From: Irpex lacteus
Lineage: Eukaryota > Basidiomycota > Agaricomycetes > Polyporales > Irpicaceae
DNA length: 64,000 bases
Assembly (NCBI GenBank): GCA_001986395.2
Contig: MQVO02000061.1
Coordinates: 35,795 to 99,794 of the forward strand
Direction of reading: 5' to 3'
Below, piece after piece: positions 34,740 through 46,370 of the stretch. The position numbers were made by a program, and so were the translations under genes. Each line of letters starts with the position of its first letter. Position 1 is the stretch's first letter. The notes beneath the pieces are model-generated. The model saw nothing but the letters and a program-made list of their open reading frames with translations. It was not told the origin of the DNA and did no database searches.

Positions 34740-37112
34740 ATGGCGTTCACGACCTCTGCTCTGTCGTACTCTGTGCTTATCACACTTGCTGTCTATGTGG
34801 TTTATCGCCGCTTCTTCAGGTTCTCGGTGAAGCATATCAGAGGTCCCGAGCCGTCCTTCTGGCAAGGTATGTATACTTCTTATGACTTGTCAACGAGCAA
34901 ACCAACCAGTCCTCTTGCTGTTGCTACAGGAAACCTTCGAACATTCTTCTTCCAGAGTAATGTTGGAGATTTGGACTTTAAGTATGTGAAGGAATATGGG
35001 CTGGTGTGGCGTATGAACGGTCCCTTGGGTGTATGTGCACTGTCTGTGGGAAATATCAACCATCTCTCACGATCTAATCATGCTTACAGCAAGATGTTCT
35101 CGCTGTAGCTGATCCCAAGGTAGTTCCTCTGTACTCGCGATAATGCTTTACCTTGTGATGCTGAACACTTGCAATGTAATTCAGGCACTTCAACATATCT
35201 TCCATAAGTCAGGGTACAACTATCCAAAGAGCATCGAGTCGGATGTCATTACCGGGATTTTCACGGGAGATTCAATCCTGAACGCACACAGTACGTTAAT
35301 TCCTCGTTATCCTGCCGGCAGCGAGGGTCATGAGCTCATTTGCTATCTCTCTGCAGCTGGCCATGCCCACGCTCGTCATCGCAAAGTCATGAACCCGGCG
35401 TTCTCAGCTCCCCAACTTCGTTCATTTTGCCACAATTCCGTAACAGTGCTGCAAAGGTAGAATGAACATGTTTAGCTCCGGCTATTTTCTGAATGCTGAC
35501 GAATGATATTGTAGCTCTGTCGCATGTGGAAGGAGCAGATACTGGACGACAAGCCAGAAGGGGAAGTCATTCCAGTGAACAAGTGGCTAGCTCGTATGAC
35601 TTTGGACGTGATTGGCGAGAGTACGTACTATACAATGTCACTCTCGCTGAAGATTTCCTCATCCGTCTCCTCGACTAGCCGCATTCCATTTTGACTTTGG
35701 CGCGCTCGACAATTCGAAGAACGAGGTCTCTGAAGCGTACGATAACCTCTTTGCCGATTCTCAGCTTAACCCCAGTCTCTGGGTGGTGTTCTTCCGCGCG
35801 ATGTGGAAATGGACGCCTCGCCCTTTGTTGAGACTCGTGCAGTACATGCCCACGAGAGAGTACAAGCGTTTTAGGCACACGAGGAAAGTCGTGGATAAGG
35901 TTTCGACCGTGTTGGTTGACAATGCGATCGAGGAAGCGAAAGCTGTGGAGATCGAGAAGGGGAAAAGGGACGTTATGAGCGTGCTTGGTGAGTTGTTTAC
36001 GAGGTTTCGCTAGTGGGTATGACATTGACTGGGTGTATAGTTCGCGCAAATATGTCGGAGAATCCTCTTCCAGCTTTCGAAACACGAAATGAGGTCACAG
36101 ATGGCAACATTGACGATTGCCGGACATGAAACTACAGCCAACACCCTGACTTGGCTCCTCTGGGAGCTCTCGAAGCAGCCAAAGTACCAGGAACGATTAA
36201 GAGAAGAGATCAAGCAGAAGCGTGAAGAAGTCGTTGAGAGGGATGGTGAGGGTGCTGACCTCAAGATGGAAGACCTGGAGAGTATGCCCTTCTTGCAGCT
36301 CTTCTCAAGGCGAGTGTGCAGCGTGAATGATGTCCATGATAGTACTAATCGGCTGGGGAATATAGGAAATTCTTCGTTTCCATCCTATCGTCTATCACCT
36401 TGTTCGCACAGCTGGAAAGGACGACGTAATTCCTCTCTCTGAACCCATCACCACCACTACTGGCGAGCTCATTGAAGATATCCCGATTGCGAAAGGCCAA
36501 GGTTTCCTCATCTCTATCTGTGCTTACAATCGGTACGTGTTACCACGCCTCCGTATGTCTCACTGATACGTATCTTACCTCTATTATTATACTTGCACTA
36601 GTATCAAGAGCATTTGGGGAGAGGATGCGGACGAGTTCAACCCGCAACGCTTCCTTGATGGAAAGGTAGAGAATGAGGTCAAGGTTGGAATGTACGGGAA
36701 TTTGTGAGTTTCCTATCTCATCGTAGACGGATATCCCTTTACTCATCTCAAATATTCGACAGGATGTCCTTCTGTGAGTTGCCATTTCGAACAGCCTACG
36801 TGCCTGACCCTTACTGATATCGCGATTGATGTTAACGTAGCCGCCGGGATGCGTGGTTGTATTGGGTACGTATGGGTCCTAGTTTGCTTGCCGTCACTGT
36901 CTTGACTTGATATTCTTTCATACAGGTGGAGGTTCTCGCTGATCGAGATGCAAGCCATTCTCGTCGCCCTGATTGAGAACTTCGAGTTCTCGCTTCCCCC
37001 GACCAAGACAGAGATCATGCGGATGCCAGTTGGATTGATGTCTCCCATGGTGAAGGACAGGTTCCAAGAAGGCGTGCTGATGCCGTTGACTGTGCGTGCT
37101 TTGAATGCGTAA
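34740..37112 (+). pseudogene. Cytochrome P450, array gene B3, with three frame disruptions as assembled
   Basis: Full-length by homology: anchor, GNLRTFFFQSNVGDLDF, IFHKSGYNYPKSIESDVITG, AGHETTANTLTW, FNPQRF and heme loop FSAGMRGCIG are all present. The 11-nt exon is at 36763-36773 and the 25-nt exon at 36841-36865. Compared with B1 and B2, the frame is broken at about 35425-35430 (one base short in a T run), at about 36063-36070 (two bases short where B1 reads NPSFQLS), and at 36293-36300 (one base short in FLQALLK). At the third site, use of a GT donor at 36311 instead of the GC donor at 36307 would restore frame with a LFSRR variant. The first two sites lead to premature stops. Codons between the breaks look fully conserved, so sequencing or assembly error is as likely as recent inactivation. 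Confidence 0.75.
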
Positions 37113-37512
37113 TGTAGGGGCTATGACTGTGTATTTACTCCAGTGAGGCTGTACCACTGCAATGGATAAGATTTGAAGACATTTCATTTGGCGCCTATGT
37201 ACAATTCACGTGGGAAGACCCGCCAGGCCCGCCTCTTTCCAATTGGGGCATGGAGCGGAGACGCAGCGCCAGGATTAGAGTTTCTGTGACTGGTCCCTCG
37301 TCATTCACTCCACCCACAGTCGAGCAATGCGTCATGTCCGTTCTCACTGTGGCTCTCTCGCGCAGGCCCCTCGCCAGGCCATGCCGGTATATAACCTTTG
37401 GTGGGGCAGCAGGTCAAATCCATCTTTCTCTGCCCTTTTCTTACGACCCGCTACGACTACCAGTAACTTTCGCATTTCGTAACGAATCTCACATAAATTT
37501 AAAGCAACAATA
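37113..37512. other. Intergenic B3 to HAM1-like gene
   Basis: 400 bp holding the B3 3' flank and the promoter of the next gene; a TATATAA-like TATAACC lies near 37388. No gene. Confidence 0.4.
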
Positions 37513-40139
37513 ATGGACAAGGCTTCATCAGTTATCGCAGCTCTCGACGCCGGCAAGCTTCCGTCGCAGGAGCAAGTCAGCCAGTGGATCGACTGGTTCT
37601 TGAACAGCCAGTTGTCTCAGTCGAGCCTTCCTCCGACTCAGGAGAGCTGAGCCAGCAGGGCAAGGCCCTCGTAGGAGATATACGTGACTTGTTAACCGCA
37701 TACAAGCTTTCCGGGGAACACAAGAATGGTCAGTAACGTGTTACCTCTTGTCATACTGTAGTACTCATCTTCCTCCATAGGCGACAACCTCATCCAACAG
37801 GCCTTCTGGCACCTTCACCAGGCCGATATCTCGAACACCTCGACGAATATTACGTCTGGAGAGGCTCCAGATCAGGCCTCTCAGGATGCAGCAGCTGTCG
37901 CACGTTCTGTCCGCACAATGCTGTCCGTCTTACTGTCGACTATCGGTTCCGAAGGCGGGAACGTCTTCCACGATTTTGCCTCCTTCCTCCGGCTAGCTCT
38001 CGCAGATGCTGCAGAATATGTCAGTAAGAGTGCTGGCTCGACCGCCGAAACCCTTCGTCAGGTCGACGAAGACGTCGAGAAGGGCGAGCGCAACGAGCTT
38101 GGTCTCAAGAACGTGCCTGAAGAGGAGAAATTCAAGAACAAGGACACGAAGGAGCAATGGGAGACCACCATGGATACTGTCAAGGTCGCTGGTTCTAAGA
38201 CCATCGGCGCCGGTCAAGTAGCCGCCGAGACTGCGAAGAACGCCTCAGATCGCACTACTCAACGTCTATCTGACGCTTTCAACCAGGTAAGATCTTTAGC
38301 GTTTTCTCTATGGAGGATGGGCATTGATGTATCCTTTTATTATAGATCTGCGACAACGCCCAAGAGAATGAGGAGTACCGTCAATCGGTCTCTACCATCT
38401 TCTCTGTCGTTCGCAAGTGGCTGCACAAGTCGCTTGATACCGCCGGCGACGTCAATACCGACACTTCTCTCGAATCCTTCATCGACGACCCCACCCCTGA
38501 TCAACATCTCATCAAGGCCATACGCGGTGCCCGTGAGTTCTTTGAACGTCAAGCAGACGGCAAGAGTCTCGACGATTTCTTCGGTGCGCTCCGCGTATGC
38601 GGTGTCGACATTCAGCAAGACGAAAAGCTCAGGAAGTGGACTGACGACGTGCTGGACCATCTTCAGAAGTCTTTGGATGAGAAGGGCTACGTGCGCTCTG
38701 GCGAGTCTAAGGAGAAGAGGAAGGAGTTGAGCGAGCGGTGGAACAAGATGATGGACCCAGAGCATCCTGAGGCGAGGAGGGTAGGAAGTGGCAGGAGGAT
38801 GTTGGCAAGCTTAAGGCCGAGTGGAACGAGTTCGACAAGGCTCTTCAGGCTGGAGAAGACCTTTCACGTGTCAGGAAGGCTCAGTCTAAGCTTGCGAGCG
38901 ACATCGAGAACGCTTTCATCACCGCTGCCAGCAAGGGAGCTGAGAAGGCTGCTGATACCGCTCTTGATCAGCCGGTATGGCTGTGGCAGGACATCTTCAA
39001 CGCCTACCTTCCGAGGGTGCTCAGTCTCATCAAGGATATTCCTATCCCAAGGTATGTGGTTTGACTCCATCTTTAATCACCAAATTGCTGACCTGTGCCG
39101 TAGAACCGAGTATAAGGATAACGACGTCGAATTTGTTCTCGAAGACCTTGATATCTCCACCTTTGCTTTACTCCCAGGCCACGCATACATCCGTAACATC
39201 ACCGATATCGACATCACCGCACCTGCGTCGGGCCCTGCCAGACCGCTGTCGGCTCGCTCACCCGTATCTACGCTCAGGGCGTACAACTCGCTCTTCGCGA
39301 GGTATCATTCTACTTCAACCAGAAGAACGCTTCCATTGGCCCGTCCGAATTCAACGGTATCCTCGAGCTCACCTTGCCACCTCAGGGTATCGACATCGAC
39401 GTCGTTGTCCGCATGATCCCCAACTCTCCGGAGGGTCTCAAGGAGCGCGAGAAGAAGAAGGGCTTTTGGGAAGTTCAGCGCGTAGAGGTGAAGGTGTCCG
39501 ACGAACTCAGCCTCAATATTAAGGACAGCAACCACCAAATCATTGCTTCGGTCCTCAAGCCTATCATCACTTCCCGCTTCCGTGACACTCTGCAGACTGT
39601 TCTCGCCGAGAACATCCGTGGCAGCCTTGACTGGCTGGATTCCATCTTGTGGGACGTCGGCAACCGCGCTGAGGTCTTTGAAGATGCGGGTCTCGGTCGT
39701 GGAGCTTCTATGTCGCTGGCTGGTGGAGCGAGCTTGGAAACTTAGCCGCGGTGAGGGTGGATTTTCACGGGCTGGAAGCCACCGGCACCGGTCTCATCAA
39801 GGACGAGGGCAATGTCCGTTCAGATGCCGTCTTCGCTATGGGCGCGGAGCCGCAGGTTCTCTCTGGCGAGAAGCGCGGACCGAAGGGCAACTTTTCAGAG
39901 AGTCTGAAGGATAAAGCGGCGAGGGAGATGGATGTCGATCCGAGCGAGCTCGAGGACGCGGCTGCTCAGAAGACGAAGCAGGTTGGACAGGCTGCGAAGG
40001 ATCTGGCTGGTGAGGCGAAGGACAAGGTCAAGGAGGGATATCAGAAGGTGAAAGCTTCAAGGAGACCGTCCAGGTCAAGTCCGAGGAGGAGAAGAGTAAG
40101 CCTGGCTGGGAGAGTAGCGCGTTCGACATCTCTGCGTGA
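37513..40139 (+). CDS. HAM1-like protein (HAM1_N / HAM1_C, former DUF4449), frame broken in assembly
   Basis: A large fungal protein of the family carrying HAM1-like N- and C-terminal domains; biochemical function is not established. The N-terminal part begins MDKASSVIAALDAGKLPSQE and continues with helical, charged segments (DIRDLLTAYKLSG, VARSVRTMLSVLLS). The C-terminal part has WLWQDIFNAYLPRVLSLI, the beta-rich segment NDVEFVLEDLDIS, and REVSFYFNQK. The tail is a Lys/Glu/Ala-rich coiled stretch. Introns lie near 37730-37780, 38287-38345 and 39052-39103. The continuous homology is interrupted by five frame breaks (about 37612, 38777, 39238, 39711 and 40050). Each is explained by one missing base, and conserved coding sequence resumes directly after each. 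The gene is therefore probably intact in the organism. Confidence 0.75.
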
Positions 40140-40915
40140 GATCGCTCGACCGTTGGAGTTATGTCGTTGTCCTGGAATTCGTCTCTCCGGTTTTTGCTTC
40201 CTCATCTGCTTACGTTTCGTCAAGAAAAGTAATTGTACGAGTACTATGCATTCTGTAGCATAACATCCAACAACAAATGTATGAATAGATCCCATTCGAA
40301 CTCACATCGTTCCGTATTTCAGGATTTCATAGGGCGAAACTTGAGCGGATCAGACCGACTTGCATGTGAAATGAACCGAACCAGATCAGTGATTCGCCTG
40401 TAATAGCGAGGCGAAGTGCTTCCGAGTCGTCGTTGTCCCTTGCAGCCGCTGCTTAATGCTCGTTCAGTCGACCTGGGTACCTTCAACAACAGATAAAACA
40501 GCTGTTCCTATCAAGGCCTTCTTTAGGAATTCGTATTGATTTAGTACCCGAGATTCTCAAACTCACAAGTCAAGTAAGCACAGAACAACCTTCGGTGGAA
40601 CGGTGCATCCATGCTGACATTGTGGCGACCAAGTTTCTACGAGGCTTCGCCTAGCACACTTGAGCGACAAGCAGTCCTGTATGGGCATGTTTGTATCTTC
40701 CAGCGAGACTGACATGATCGCCCTCAACTCGCGATCGGTGAGCAAGTTATAATCGAGACCAGGCTGACCGCTCATCGCTTCATTGGCTCTTTCCATGGGC
40801 TGGCATGTCAGCAATGTCAGCAACTCAGAAAGCTGAACAACTTATAAGGATCCTGAGCTCGCTCTTCCTTGCTGCCTTCCTCCTCGTTCTACACTGGTGG
40901 TAGCACGCAGCCAAG
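40140..40915. other. Intergenic HAM1-like to chitinase
   Basis: About 780 bp; no gene recognised. Probably the 3' flank of one gene and the promoter of the chitinase. Confidence 0.4.
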
Positions 40916-42577
40916 ATGTGGACGTCCAATATCCCTCTGTCCCTCCTGTCCATCGTCACACTCTCCATGACCACTGGACCCTCCGCTCCTACTACCGCAC
41001 GGGCTGCGCCTGTATGTCAGTCCTCTGAGGGGGCGGTCGCAGCTACTTGGTACACTGGGTGGCATGCCCAGTATCTGCCACCTGATCAGCTGAGCTGGGA
41101 CAAGTATAGTGTAGTCAACTACGCGTTTGCGTGAGTTGCTTTCGTGAATCAGTTTGGTTACCTTTGCTGACCGAGCCCCCTTTGATATAGAGAGACTACA
41201 CCGGACGTGAACACTCTTACGCTGCAAGAGGCGGACGAACAGTTGCTACCACAATTCGTGCAGCTCGCGCACCAACATGTCAGTATATTTTCGTGTCTCA
41301 TATTTCTCAATCATTCTGACGTATCTTTGGTGTTAGAATGTGGCAGCAATCATCACCATAGGTGGCTGGACTGGATCGCAGTACTTTTCCACAGCAGTCA
41401 ACTCGGCGACAAACCGCACCGCGTTTGTACAAGCCGTCTTACAGCTTGTGCAGAAATACAACCTTGATGGGGTTGACTTTGAGTGAGTCGATTTTTGATC
41501 ATAAGTACAAAGCTGGTCCCCTGATGCGTATCCATAGCTGGGAATATCCGAACAAACAAGGAATGGGATGTAACATCATCTCGCCGGAAGACACACCCAA
41601 CTTCTTGGCCTTCCTCAAGGAGCTTCGCGCTACCCCCAAGGATCCTCTATGACCATCTCCGCTGCATCGTCTATTGTGCCCTTCGCATCTCAAGATGGCT
41701 CGCCCTCGACGGATGTCTCTGGTTTTGCTGATGTGCTTGACTACGTCGCTATAATGGACTACGATATCTGGGGTACCTGGTCGTCATCCGTCGGTCCTAA
41801 TGCTCCTTTGGACGACACGTGCGCGGCGGATGACAAAAAGCAGGGATCTGCTGTGTCAGCTATCAATGCTTGGACAACTGCAGGGTTCCCAGAGAACCAG
41901 CTGTTACTAGGAGTGGCATCGTATGGCCATGGGTATCACGTTGGTCAAGACGCTGCCTTTGATAACTCGCAAGCTCAGTCATTGGCTGCCTCTCTCCTTG
42001 TCAGCAACTCAAGTAGCTCACAGCCAACCGGAACGAGACCTCTTGCTGCCTATCCGCCATTTGATGCTAATCAGCAAGTCGTAGGAGACTCATGGGACAC
42101 CTACTCGGAACCTGGCACCGATCAGTGTGGTAATCCTACATCGGGAGGATACTCTGGGATTTTCAATTTCAGAGGGCTGGTTGAGAAGGGCTGGCTGAAC
42201 GAGGGCGGTAATCCGGTTGAGGGTATGGGTTACCGGTTTGACAACTGCAGCCAGACGGTGAGTTGAGCTCCTTTGCTTGGTGCGAAAGAACAGTAGCTCA
42301 TGACCTTCGGTTTGTGTCACGAATCTCTAGCCGTTCATCTATGACCCTGTTACCTTGACTATGGTATCGTACGATGATCCTAGCTCGTTCGGTGTGTCAT
42401 AGCTTTGAACTCCGGTTCTAAGTATGTGTACTGACAGTGCCGAATGTAGCTGCAAAGGGTGCATTCATCCGCGATAAAGGCTTGCTGGGTTTTGCCATGT
42501 GGGAGGCCGTTGGTGACTATCAGGATTTGCTCTTGGATGCCATTGAGAATGGCATGGGTGTGGGAGAAGTTTGTTAA
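40916..42577 (+). CDS. Secreted GH18 chitinase, one frame break in assembly
   Basis: An endo-acting glycoside hydrolase family 18 enzyme that cleaves beta-1,4-GlcNAc chains. The signal peptide (SNIPLSLLSIVTLSMTTG) is followed by ATWYTGWHAQYLPPDQL and the KYSVVNYAFA strand. AAIITIGGWTGSQYF is the SxGG-type substrate strand. The catalytic strand is DGVDFDWEYP, where the final E is the proton donor; an intron (about 41482-41537) interrupts it inside the second-last Asp codon. DYVAIMDYDIWG and the closing GLLGFAMWEAVGDYQD strand complete the barrel. One frame break occurs at about 41648 (CCTCT then ATGACC), corrected by a single extra base, and both flanks are conserved. Likely roles are wall remodelling, autolysis or mycoparasitism. 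Confidence 0.82.
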
Positions 42578-43858
42578 TGAAAGTCATCAGCCCATGTTCA
42601 TTATTTCGACAGCTGATTCGTCATAGCAAATGATATACACCCGTGGAAGCTGACTTGATAATCATCCTACTTCAACTTGCAGCCATGATAACGTAGAATT
42701 CACGATGCAAAAGTACCGCGGAACTCAGAGCGTTGTAAGATGCAAATCGATACATGCAGTCCTAAGGCCTCAATATTCATAACCAGTGGGCATGCTGGCA
42801 GACAGATGACTCTAAGCTGGCAATGATCACTGATTGTGTACATCCGATCTGGCCACCTACAGGCCTAACCGATCAAGGCTACGACCGACTCAGAGTCTCG
42901 GGGGATGATGCTGACTAAGCAGCATTTTGCTACTTAATGCTCGGATCACACACACCTTCGCCAATAGGTATCGTTTATACCACTACCTTCATGCTCTCAG
43001 GCCTCTATTGTGACATGAAAATGCTCCCACGCATAGCCCAAAGGGCACGGAGTGCTGCGCTCGCTGATACGCGGCGCACACAATCTGGCGTTGTCGTTGC
43101 ACTGGCATTTTCTTCGCAGCCTGCTACAGGCCTCCGAAGGTATTCGAAAAGGGGCTCTGATGATGGGACTGTCATTGAAATTTGAGCAGGCCCACTGCCT
43201 ATTCAAACTAAGGTGTGTATGCATCTTCTATGACTCTAATTCGTCTTCTCAATTCAGGTGTAGAGGCGGCGATTGAAGGACCTATTGCTTCTACTCCGAT
43301 GAATAAATTTTTATTGACACTTGATACTCACGCTCAGTACGTCCGAGCCCAAACAACCTCGGTCCAGACTGATGTAGCCGACATATTAGGTGTACCATCC
43401 AGTTGATCTCCATAGAAGCTCAGGAGCGGACTCAAGAGTATGGCATTCTGGTCTTTCCATTTCCTGCTTACGACATCGGCGCAGAACCATCAACGCTGCA
43501 GACAATCCAGAACACCTTTCAGACCATTCTAATCATCTTTGTAACTTATTGGTGCGTTCTAATCCTCACGAACGCAGCTCAGCTCTATTAATCAACAATT
43601 GCCTGGTTGAGGCCGCTCACAGATGATGCCTGGTCTTACGAGAGAATCTTTTACTTTGGGTCGGGCCACGAAGGCGTTCCCCGTCGCTCGCCCGGTCACA
43701 AGACTTGTTATCTAGCTTCTCCTCTAGGCTTTCTAAGATTTACGGGCCGGGTACACTCAATCGTAGTATATATTGGGTACCGGTTCACTCGCGAAGTACA
43801 ATTCCCTCTGGGTTCAACCTCTCGCCGATATCATTCCACAAAGACTTCCATCAGCACA
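42578..43858. other. Intergenic, 1.3 kb
   Basis: A 62-codon hydrophobic frame at 43403-43591 (FPAYDIGAE and TILIIFVTYWCVLIL) could encode a membrane-spanning peptide but has no homologue I recognise. The rest appears non-coding. Confidence 0.35.
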
Positions 43859-45084
43859 ATGACCACACGCGTCGCTGTTGTTACTGGAGCAGCTCAAGGG
43901 ATTGGTGAAGCCATCGCCCTCCGGCTGGCCCACGATGGATTTGACGTCGCGATCCTCGATATTCGGGGAAAGGAAGAACAGATGCAAGCTGTGGCGCAGA
44001 AAATCAATGACAGCGGGAGGCGTTCACAATGGATAGTTGGGGACGTATCAGACGAGAGGTCCGTTAAGGACGCTGTGGAGAGTGTTGTGCAAACTCTGGG
44101 CGGCCTTGACGTGGTACATATCTTTACAATTGGCTATGCCGTCGACCTCTTTCAAAGATCGTGGTGTCTGATTCCTATACAGATGGTCGCCAACGCGGGT
44201 TTTGTCAACAAACACAGCCGAACTATCGTAGAATGTATGTTCATCGAAAGGAAGTTTCACATTACGATTCTGATGGTCATCTGTATAGCTTCTACCGAAG
44301 AGTGGGATGCCATATTCGCCGTTCATGCTCGTGGAACTATGCTCAGCTTCAAGTACGCTGCCATTCAGATGATCAAGCAAGGACGGGGAGGCCGCCTAAT
44401 TGGTCAGCTTCAAAACTCGTTAGCATGACATTCACTCATAAATTATGCTGTCATACAGGAGCTTGCTCGATCGCAGGGAAACAGGGTAATCACGATAGAG
44501 TCTCTCTTTTCCGCTGGCATATTCGCTGACATTGCTGGCAGGTTGTATCCATATAGGGGCCTATTCCGCGGCAAAGTTTGCTATACGTGGGCTGACTCAC
44601 GTTATGTGTACGCACGAATATATTACCGTGGCACTTGATAACCTGACCCTCGTCTCCAGCGAAAGAACTAAAAGAGCACAACATTACAGTCAACTCCTAC
44701 GCCCCAGGTCTCATCAACACCGCGATGGGTATGAGCGTATCGTTCCCCACCAGCTTCAGATCCCTGATCAAACTCCTTAGCCACCCATACCGACGACGAA
44801 AAACATGGAGGTCCCGGGTCGGTCGTCAGAGACGTAGGCATTGTATACACGCATTTACAGATTTGTTTGATTAATCTACTTTCAGTTAATAGGCTTACCG
44901 GCGGATGCCAAATTGGCCGACCCATCGGTCATCGCTGGTTTGGTATCCTACTTGGTGCGACCAGAAGCAAGCTTTGTCAATGGTAAGCGCGATTCTACCC
45001 TATAGATGGTCGCGCTTGTGGCATTTTGCTGATTGCGCTGTAGGTCAGATCATAAGCGTCGACGGAGGGATTAACTACGATTAG
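43859..45084 (+). CDS. Short-chain dehydrogenase/reductase (acetoin/diacetyl reductase-like)
   Basis: A classical SDR oxidoreductase of about 260 residues. The N-terminal Rossmann strand VAVVTGAAQGIGEAIA contains TGxxxGIG, and Asp in VAILDI suggests NAD(H) preference. VANAGFV is the NAG motif. The catalytic Ser lies in ACSIAGKQG, and Tyr and Lys in GAYSAAKFAIRG (YxxxK). ITVNSYAPGLINTAM and SVDGGINYD complete the fold. At least seven short introns were followed. The exon joining LTHVM to SKELKEHN uses donor GTACGC, and the exon after INTAM begins ATHTDDEKHGGPG. The overall pattern matches meso-butanediol/acetoin dehydrogenases, but many fungal homologues act on other carbonyls, so the substrate is open. 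No frame break. Confidence 0.87.
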
Positions 45085-46370
45085 TAAACCATCGATATCA
45101 GCGTCGGGATGCTCATTAAACAGCTGAGCGTGGATGGAAATCAAATTTATACCCCATGTCTCCTTACGGTATGTAGTGGAATTTCAGTCGCTGGGTGCTT
45201 TATATGATATCGTGAACGGGCCAAGGTGCTTGTGCACGATTTCTCTTTTTCAAGTTTTGAGGGGCAGTCCAGCCGATTTCCGGGGGTATCGGATCCTTGC
45301 GATGTACGCCGACAGAAATATCATTGCACTTCATCAATTACGTTCATATTTGGACTTCTACCCGAACCATCTCCTGCTCGAGCAAGCCCCGACATGAACG
45401 AGTTCTATTTGAGCGAGTTCAAGTCATGGCGCTCACCGTTTCCTTCAAGACACCTTGAGAAGTCTTTGTCTTGTTGGATTGTAACCACCGTGGTCAGCTG
45501 TGGCTGGTCGGAGGCTGGATGGGTAATATTCACCGTGATCAGTTTCAGCTCTGCCAGTTAACAAGAGGTCACGATCGCGATAAGGTCAGACTTAGCTCAC
45601 CTCAATGCCTTTTTGATTCGAGTTCCTAACGATGAACCAGGTTAACATCTGGCGGACGTGCGTGTGTCGGAGATCATACTGCGCTACTAAGTGAGGTTTG
45701 CCAAGCCCCAACGATACGAGCCATGAACAATCCCCAAGCTGTGTATGTACGGAATGACACATGTACGTCCATCAATCATAGTACAACAAACACCAAAGAT
45801 GACAATGATCGCTTGAACCACAGCCAACAGTATTCTTTACATCGTCCGGATACACGGCTGGTGCGGCGATAAATCACTACCGTCTCATAATAATTGACCA
45901 GATATGATCCTGCATGACCGCCACTGTTCTCACTATCTACAGAACACACCCATAGTCAGCTGGTTTTGCTTGCTCCAAGCGATGTCATGCACGCACGGTC
46001 TTCGAGACGTGCGTACCGACACGGGCTTTCAATCCGATGGGGCATGCTGACAGTAATACAAGGCTTTGAGACGCTGCCATCACGCATTGACTCGATACTT
46101 CTATCCTTGAAAGCAAATTTATAGCGGCTTGTTGACAAGCGGCCAATCACTATCGATCCGAGAACGGCTGCAATCCCATTCTCAATACGCTGCGTGTGAG
46201 CGGAATTCGTAACGCTGAAGCATCTTTGATAGGCATTCACCGACTCTTGATCAAGCTCCACACCACGCAGCGCAATTACATGAACAGACAAAACACCGGT
46301 CTCGCTCTCGAAGAGTATTTAACAAGGATAGAGTGCCAATGTCTCAACCCCAGAGCTGCGCCGTTACGCC
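45085..46370. other. Intergenic, 1.3 kb
   Basis: No gene recognised; only short frames on both strands. The right end is the promoter of the DUF6534 gene. Confidence 0.4.

Noticed and set aside
43403..43591. 62-codon hydrophobic frame
   Set aside because: Could be a membrane peptide but has no family resemblance, signal or splice context.
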